Assembly: GCA_030704615.1 (NCBI GenBank) | Contig: CM060731.1 | Coordinates: 8,678,001-8,742,000 of the forward strand | DNA from: Takakia lepidozioides | Lineage: Eukaryota > Streptophyta > Takakiopsida > Takakiales > Takakiaceae | Direction: 5' to 3' | Length of the DNA: 64,000 nt | Shown: positions 57,601-64,000 of the stretch, in pieces | How the letters are laid out: every line of letters starts with the position of its first letter | Numbering within the stretch: position 1 is the first letter of the stretch | Notes under the pieces: generated by a model | What the model was told of the DNA's origin: nothing | The model's input: the letters and a program-made list of their open reading frames with translations, nothing else | Database searches by the model: none | Position numbers and translations under genes: made by a program

Positions 57601-58309
57601 TGAAATCTGTAAGCCAAAGGGACCAAATAAAATAGATAAATGGAGGAACAATGCCAAGTTTTTTGTGGTGGAGGTGTAGGACTATGGAGTGAGTGAAGGG
57701 GCCTTGAAAAACTGGTGCGAGCAGGGAATTTGGACACTGACAGTATTCAACCCCGCATTTCAAGATCTTTCCGCGCATTCTGTTTTGTGCAATCTGCCGA
57801 CACATCCTCTTCAACGAGGTTCATGTCAATACTCAAATTGGGATACTCAAATTAATTTTATCACTTTTGTAGAACCTAGTGTTATCTGCATAATTATCAG
57901 AAGTCGTCTATCCCAATGGAGACTCGCGTTGAATGCAGCACTAGACAATCTTTTACAGCTCAACATCAATATCTCATGTATATCACTCTGAGGTGTATAT
58001 CCCTGTAATATAGCCCCGTGGTATGTCCTTGTGGTCCCACTTCCTCACCGACCAAAGAATCCCCCACATACTATCTTTTCAAAGCGATTCCCCTACGTTG
58101 GGATTTGACCTATTTCCCCCATAGAGGACACACAAAAAGATTGTTGTGTACAGTATTGGAAACCCTATCTCGTCTGCCTAATTAGCCTCCCTAGTGTGCA
58201 TCATCAATGAACGTCAGTTCGTCATTGTAGTTAGAGTCTAGTCCATTATAATGGTTTATAAGTTTGATCCTCATGTTGTGCGGTTTTATTTTTTTGTTTT
58301 AGTTTACAT
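57601..58309. other. Intergenic DNA
   Basis: No family-like frame, RNA gene or repeat was recognised. Confidence 0.35.
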
Positions 58310-58710
58310 TTATGTTGTTTACACCCATTAAGGTTTCTTCTTTGAAGGCTTTTCCGAGGTTGGTTTTTGGTTCTCCAAGTTGGTTTTGTGCAATAAAACG
58401 TACATCATCCAGATTTTCATCGTCTTCAAGTGTGGTTTCAACTCACATGACAGCAAATCTTGGTTTAGACAACGAATTCCACGCGCTGATCCTGCCGACC
58501 GATGTCAACTCAAACAAGCTCATTTGCTTATTCAACACACCCAAATTAATGTTACAAATGTTATGTATGTAATATTCTTCTAAAGCAACAGTATGTGCAA
58601 ACTCATCAAATGTTGTCCAAGGAGTTAGTTATTCATCACTAGCGGCTCCCTTAAACGGTGGCAAGTGGTCAGTGGTGGGTCTACTCTAACCTGCAATATT
58701 AGCGTCAATT

Positions 58711-61292
58711 CTAGCCTCCTAGAGTCAAGAAGGCCGTAAGGTTTTTCGAATCGGTGTAGTTGAGGCTACCAACAAAGAGATTAAAGATATAACTCCAGCC
58801 TGCATCTGTGGGGTGATTTTCGTCCCAGAAAAATGCTTCATCTGTCCGATTACACACTGTGTAGAGCGGTCCACTCACACTGTCTACATCACCGCAGAGA
58901 TGGCTCGAGTTTATGGCCATGCAACAAGGTATAAGGGGCGTTGGAAATTCTGCACATGACACACCAACAACATCATGAACATAAGGTTTGTTTTTGTGTT
59001 TCCTAATCTCGCATCCCGTTGCTAGGAGTATCTGATCGGCTAACAGGCTTAATGCTCTACCTATTTGTAAGTTCACAAAATTGATAAATTGGAAAATCTT
59101 TACCTGGAGTTGTATTGTTGGCGGTGAGTGCATGGTTAAAGGCCAGCTCGTTATTGAGAAAAATGATATCACCCTCCGTTAGATTGGCAGCTTGCAAATA
59201 GGCTGTCAAATAGCTGTTGTGGATCGAGGAGAGTTCGTTCACATTATCATTACAGGAAGTGTAGTTAGAAGCCCTTGTTTGTGAGGGGAGACATCCAAGC
59301 GGCATCATTTTTCCAAGGGCGAAATATCGAAAACCGATATTGTACAAGCTCACCACATCGGCAACTATCTGCGTCACCAGCCTTTGAATGAACGCGAGTA
59401 GGTCCTGCGCGTCATATAATGCCACATGGAATATATCTGATTCAGCATGCAGAAGTACTTGATGAAGATTCACAACCCATATGGAAATTTGGACATGCAA
59501 TTTAGACAAATCGTGCTCGTAGTAGGGATTGGAATTTGAGGACGACAACAAGGAGGGTCCTTGATAGAAATACCCACCATTAATTCTAGACCTATGTTTA
59601 GCTAAATTAACTACACCTGGGTATGTCACACCTGCACAAAAAGTTTGGTGCATCTACATACATATTCTGGCCAGTAGATCAAAATTAGTTACGTACCGCA
59701 GCTGTGCCACCGCCACTGCGAAAATAGGCGCCAAAGTCATTGCCACCTGTCGAAAGGAGAACAAGAGAAGTGCTAAAAATGTTGGAATTGTAGACTCCTG
59801 ACTGAAGAATGCCTTGAAATTGTGCTATTTGGGTGGTGAGGTTTGGGAAACCCAGGTTATCAAACGCTCCACTGCCACCCACCGCAAAGTCTATACCATG
59901 CCTTGGAGGTGGTCGACCTGGACGGGAGAGGTATCTGTGATATGGAATGGGAGTCTCCTTCAATCCAAGAGATCGTGCTGTAGGACAAATTAGATGTATA
60001 TATTGTCAGACACCTAGAGCAACTTGATCTCTAGAGAGACATCAATTAAAATTTTCAGCGAAGAAATTCAGATCATAATTGGGATATTTCATGAGGAGAA
60101 GATTAGATCATTTGCTGTGGTGGAGTTGTGATACTCACATGAGTGATCAATCTGGGCATAAGTCGATTTATACAGCTTGAGGTAACACTAAAGTTTTACC
60201 TTACATTGGACCCTAGGGCCCACAATAACTTGGACATTGATCAAACTCCTACAAATTCCTATCTGAAGTTGTATCCAGGTGTTTAAACGATCAGGAAATA
60301 CTTAACAAACATGTGCAAATATTGATGGGTACCTAGGAAGTCGGTCAAGACACGCCCATTAGAAAACCTTCCCTTTGGAAACCCAGGCACTGTTTCTCCG
60401 TAAGGCAGCAACCATGGCTGGTTCACCGGTCCTATTACAGTCACTGTCGAGTCTGTCTTGTTGCGGTCACCCGTATCAATATATGAATCTCCAAAAGCAA
60501 ACAACTTGGTGAACTTCGATCTAGTATTGATACTTGCAGGTTGCGCCACGATTGGTGCAGCTGTACAAAGTGAACAACCACCTCCGTATTAATACATCCT
60601 GAAATCCCAGATGGACAAAGAAAATGCACTGCTTCGCTATTGTTGAGCTGTCGAGATATATGTTGAATACATGTTTGCCAAAGACGACATAGATTGGACG
60701 TAGCTAAGTGAGTGGCTATTCTCCTTACATACGGTCCTTTTGATGGAGAACTTAGCCTCGATCAGTTCTTTCCATATCTTCTGATTTATCGAACTGATAT
60801 TTTGGACCTATTTGAAGCTGAATTTAATTTTCACAATTGTTGCATGATTAGGACCTAGAGCTCCAGCTTGAATGTCTGACAGATCAAATATTTAACCTTG
60901 GTCATTTGGAAAGCCAGCTGATATTTACCGGGTACATATTAATGTCATTCTAAGGTAAGCAGAGCCATAGTACATGTATATGGTACATAGTTGGAAATCA
61001 GTGTACTTCAACAGACTGTAAATTCGACAAACTTGCTAATGTCCCTATGCAATCACATGATGTGCAATCATCCAACTACAAATTAATTACATCGACCTTT
61101 CAATCTACGCATAACTTCTTCAACGAGATACTTAGTAGACTAAAATATAGTTACCACAACAGGTAAACATTGACGGGGTGGGAATTTGGACATAGGTTCA
61201 GTACCTAGGCCACAGAACAGCAGCACTGCAAGAGCAGTTAAAGTAACATTGATTTTTAGGAGTTGTGCTCCATGCCATTGGGCGCTCTCCAT
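58711..61292 (-). CDS. GDSL esterase/lipase, gene 2
   Basis: Paralogue of the gene at 27676-30547 with the same five-exon plan: 61205-61292, 60333-60560, 59697-59977, 59104-59404 and 58711-58949, giving 378 residues. It has a signal peptide (LTALAVLLFC), block I FAFGDSYIDTGD, block II AVGGSGAF, block III STGGNDF and block V DENHPTDAGW, so the Ser, Gly, Asn and Asp/His positions are intact. Exon 2 starts 9 bp further upstream than in gene 1 because the gene 1 acceptor (caccag) reads caccaa here and gtacag is available instead; the reading frame is preserved. Introns are GT...AG and no stop interrupts it. It is expected to be secreted; the substrate is unknown. Confidence 0.9.
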
Positions 61293-61467
61293 GGATATGA
61301 AATTTTGCAACGACCTTGTGTGATCCGTAGCTCACATGACGTAGTGATCTCTATGAGACTTATTTACCACATCCTTGCTTGTGTGGGTCATGACGTTCGT
61401 GTCTAATCCCAAATACACATATGAAACGAATGAGTAACTGTACACATACTTATATTGAACTTAGTAG

Positions 61468-61554
61468 ATAGGGCCAACCACCGAAAGGGGGCAGTAGCCG
61501 TAAGGCGAAGTGGCTCTTAGTTACGCCAGCTACGGCCGGAGTCTTCTCTCTCTC
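61468..61554 (-). mobile_element. 87-bp SINE-like insertion with 12-bp target duplication (copy C)
   Basis: Flanked by tgaacttagtag on both sides (61456-61467 and 61555-61566). The paralogous region of GDSL gene 1 (around 30690-30715) lacks the insert. On the minus strand it reads agagagaagactccggccg, then taactaagagccacttcgcc, then ttacggctactgccccc and ggccctat. It is the third copy of the family at 3060 and 11331. It lies between the putative TATA box and the ATG of gene 2. Confidence 0.85.
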
Positions 61555-61733
61555 TGAACTTAGTAGCTAACAAAGTATATACAACATCACCGCTTATATC
61601 TCACTTTGATGGACTGTAAACTCCAATATGGAAACCCTCTATTAGTGAGATTAATGTTCTCTAGGCTAGAAAACTTCTTGCTTGAGCAGTGAAATTAAAA
61701 TGTTGAAGACTACAGGTTCAGGAACCACCCCGT

Positions 61734-61740
61734 ATTTATA
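61734..61740 (-). promoter_or_regulatory. Putative TATA box of GDSL gene 2
   Basis: tataaat on the minus strand, conserved with 30876-30882. Distance to the ATG is about 440 bp, or about 350 bp without the 87-bp insertion and its duplicated target, close to the gene 1 spacing. Confidence 0.45.
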
Positions 61741-62410
61741 GAAAATGTGATTCAAAAGCCATTCAATTCTCTTGAAAATGGTCCCTACAGGCTATAGCCG
61801 AACGTGCTGTCTTTAAACAACGTGACCAGTGCATCCGCTGACCGTGCAACTTCTCATGAATTTAGAACAACAAAGCATACTTAGATGCAATTCCGCATAA
61901 GACTACTGCTACTTGGTCATGCATATTTGAGTCTTTCCTCTGTAACAGAAGCAACCTGCTAGTTAGAATTCGCTACATTATTGTAATCGAAGAGAAAAGC
62001 TCATGAGATCAGTCCCTCCCACAAATTCAACATCCAACTAGCAAGAAAGAGTCGGTCGTGTGTCTGTCCACAGGGATGGGACGTGGTATGTAGATATTAC
62101 ATCTAACAGATCATAACTATTAAACTTGACACAATATAACACTTTGTATTTAGGAGAAACACTTGTACCCCAATCAAAGAAAAAATAAAATCAATACATG
62201 CACCGTAGCCATGGTCACTTTCTCCTCACTTTACAAAATGTGATGCCTGGAAAGTGAACGACACCTTTGAAACTTTAGTGAAGCTTCACTTCAACAATAC
62301 GGAAGCTTCACAAGTATCACGGGCAGGGATCTGACTGAGCATAGAATCGTTTCTCGTCCGCCTCTCATCCTTTGTTGACATCTTGGCACCTCCTCGGTTC
62401 TTATACTGCC

Positions 62411-62889
62411 CCCTGAACCAATTTTGATTCCTACTAGGGGTCTTCCTTTTAGGTTCCTTTCGTGTCTCAAACAGTATGTTGGGCGGATATAGAGTGCCCA
62501 CTGTCTCAAACCAATGTTGTATTTTCTTATTATCAGCCGGTTATGGATATTGTTTAACTTTAACTTTAACTTTGTGTTCACCATCCTTAGGTTCCGAGGT
62601 TTTTGGAGCTTTCCAATTTTTGACACCATGCTGGTTCGCAGCAAGTACAAATGTTAACCCTAAGCAATTATGGACAAATGGAGTTTATGTCAGGATGGCC
62701 TCCGGCGGTTCAGTATCCAGTTATCAAACAAATTCAAGATTATTTTAACAAGGTGTGACATACACTTAGGCCCTGCCATTATGTAGGTAAGAGATTATAA
62801 ATCAACAAAAAATTCTATTGGTTCACCTTCGGCCTATCTAAACAATTGGAAACATTTATGTATTTATCTATATTACGTACTATAATGTT
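62411..62889. other. Unassigned DNA
   Basis: Contains a ttaactttaactttaacttt run (62550-62570). The tttaacaaggtgtgacatac segment followed by aggccctgccatt (62745-62782) is shared with 34812-34845. No gene was recognised. Confidence 0.4.
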
Positions 62890-64000
62890 TTAGAATACAA
62901 CTAGGGTAGCATGTGCCGTTGGCGGTGTCCAAGCTAGTGCCACTTAAGTCCAAGTGCAATCCCCTATGTATCCGGAGGCCCTGCAATTTGGGAGATCTAG
63001 GGTAGCATGTGCCATTGGCCCAAGTATCCAGTGTCATCTAAGTCCAAGTGCAATCTCTTATGTATCCAGAGACCCTCATGTTTGGGAGATCTAGGCCTAG
63101 GGTAGCCTGTGCCATTGGCCCATGTATGAAGAATTGATATCTAAGCCCAAGTGCAATCTCCTATGTATCCAAGTGCTTCTCCCATGTAGAGGACCAAGTG
63201 CGACCTCCAGTGTCCAATGTCATTAAGATCTAAGTCCAAGTGCAATCCCCTATGGATCCAGAGACCCGGCCTGCAGTTTGGGAGATCTCAACGTCATTAT
63301 TTCAACAAAGCCCACTTTGCTAATTTTGCAATCTCCCATGTTGAGGCTTCATGTATTGATATATCCACTTTGTTATTTTTCGTGAATTTTCAGTGCTTGA
63401 AATTCCAAACTTCCCAATCATTGCTCCAGGAAAACCCACTTTGCTATTTTTCCCGAATTTCTAGAGACCCAAAGTACTCGATATTTAATATCTCCCGGCA
63501 CACCGCGGGTCCAAAAATCATGAGACCAAGCCGGTGCACCCCTCCTTATCGAGGGCTTTCCAACGGCACCAAGCACCAGGGCCGGGGCCCGCAGTCTGGA
63601 AGATCTCAACGACGCTACAAACCAAACCAAAACAAACAAACAAACGTCTCGCTTCATATATACTAGGGTAGCCTGTGCCGTTGGCCCAAGTGTCCAGTGT
63701 CATCTAAGTCAAAGGGATGTATCCAAGTGCGTCTCCTATGTCGAGGCCCAAATGCGACCTCTAGGGTAGCTTGTGTCGTTGGCCCAAGTGTCCAGTGTCA
63801 TATAAGCCCAAGTGTAAGATCTTATATGTATCCAGTGTGTCTCCTATGTTGAGGCCCAAGTGCGACCTCTAGGGACGTAGCCTGTACCTTTGGCCCATGT
63901 GTGAAGAAATGAAATCTAAGACCAAGTGCAATTTCCTATGTATCCAAGTGCGTCTCCTATGTCGAGACCCATCTAAGCCCAAGTGCAATCTTCTATTCAT
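62890..64000 (-). repeat. Satellite-like tandem repeats, inverted relative to 35.9-37.0 kb
   Basis: Plus-strand text repeats ctagggtagcctgtgccgtt, ggcccaagtgtccagtgtca, tctaagcccaagtgcaatct and cctatgtatccaagtgcgtc, the reverse complement of the family at 35936-37010. Units are irregular. A truncated inverted copy of the 35580/36060 dispersed repeat is embedded at about 63400-63655 (ggtgcacccctcctt, aacaaacaaacaaacg). The array runs off the right edge of the window. Confidence 0.75.

Larger units (their letters stand above)
58310..62410 (-). repeat. Segmental duplication, copy 2 (GDSL gene block)
   Basis: Homologous to 27240-31550 in the same orientation, including flanking non-coding sequence on both sides of the gene. 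It differs by substitutions, indels and an 87-bp insertion at 61468. Confidence 0.88.

Overview
The window is nuclear DNA of a land plant. It holds spliced genes with plant-type exon structures (an AT-hook/PPC protein, a ZIP metal transporter and two GDSL esterases), one intronless PPR-DYW gene, a large family of decayed PPR-DYW copies, a Ty1/copia element and many small repeats. Abundant PPR-DYW copies and repeat-rich intergenic DNA would fit a seed-free plant (lycophyte, fern or bryophyte), but the sequence alone does not name the species.

Layout. 0-6.6 kb: mostly anonymous DNA with a 54-bp minisatellite (1.19-1.73 kb) and one copy of a short dispersed repeat. 6.7-9.95 kb: a six-exon AHL-type AT-hook gene (+). 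10-14 kb: intergenic DNA with short tandem and direct repeats. 14.0-16.6 kb: an intact 847-residue PPR-DYW gene (-). 17.2-17.8 kb: a MITE-like element with long terminal inverted repeats. 19.3-26.9 kb: a ZIP2/11-like transporter (+) whose last intron carries a decayed 5.3-kb copia element. 27.2-31.55 kb and 58.3-62.4 kb: two copies of a segmental duplication, each with an apparently intact five-exon GDSL esterase gene (-). 34.9-37.1 kb: tandem repeats and tRNA-like short elements; the same tandem family appears inverted at 62.9-64 kb. 37.8-56.7 kb: a graveyard of PPR-DYW fragments in both orientations, interrupted by other insertions.

Two insertions in the graveyard stand out. At 39.64-43.42 kb is a multi-exon, decayed gene whose C-terminal half looks like a beta-class amino-methyltransferase fold (motif IV region first, SAM-binding motif I region last) with both signature motifs altered. 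One of its introns carries four 24-bp palindromes whose arms co-vary. At 48.66-50.52 kb is a Mutator-like insertion with a 9-bp target duplication and a paralogous empty site inside the window. It carries an array of six full and two partial copies of a 48-bp hairpin whose arms also co-vary. A GC-rich block beside the methyltransferase-like gene resembles the ends of this insertion, so both may belong to one transposon family (inference).

The likely functional genes (AHL, PPR-DYW, ZIP, two GDSL) have unrelated roles: chromatin or transcription, organellar RNA editing, metal transport and secreted lipid or ester hydrolysis. They do not form a pathway. The rest of the window is mainly a record of duplication, transposition and decay.
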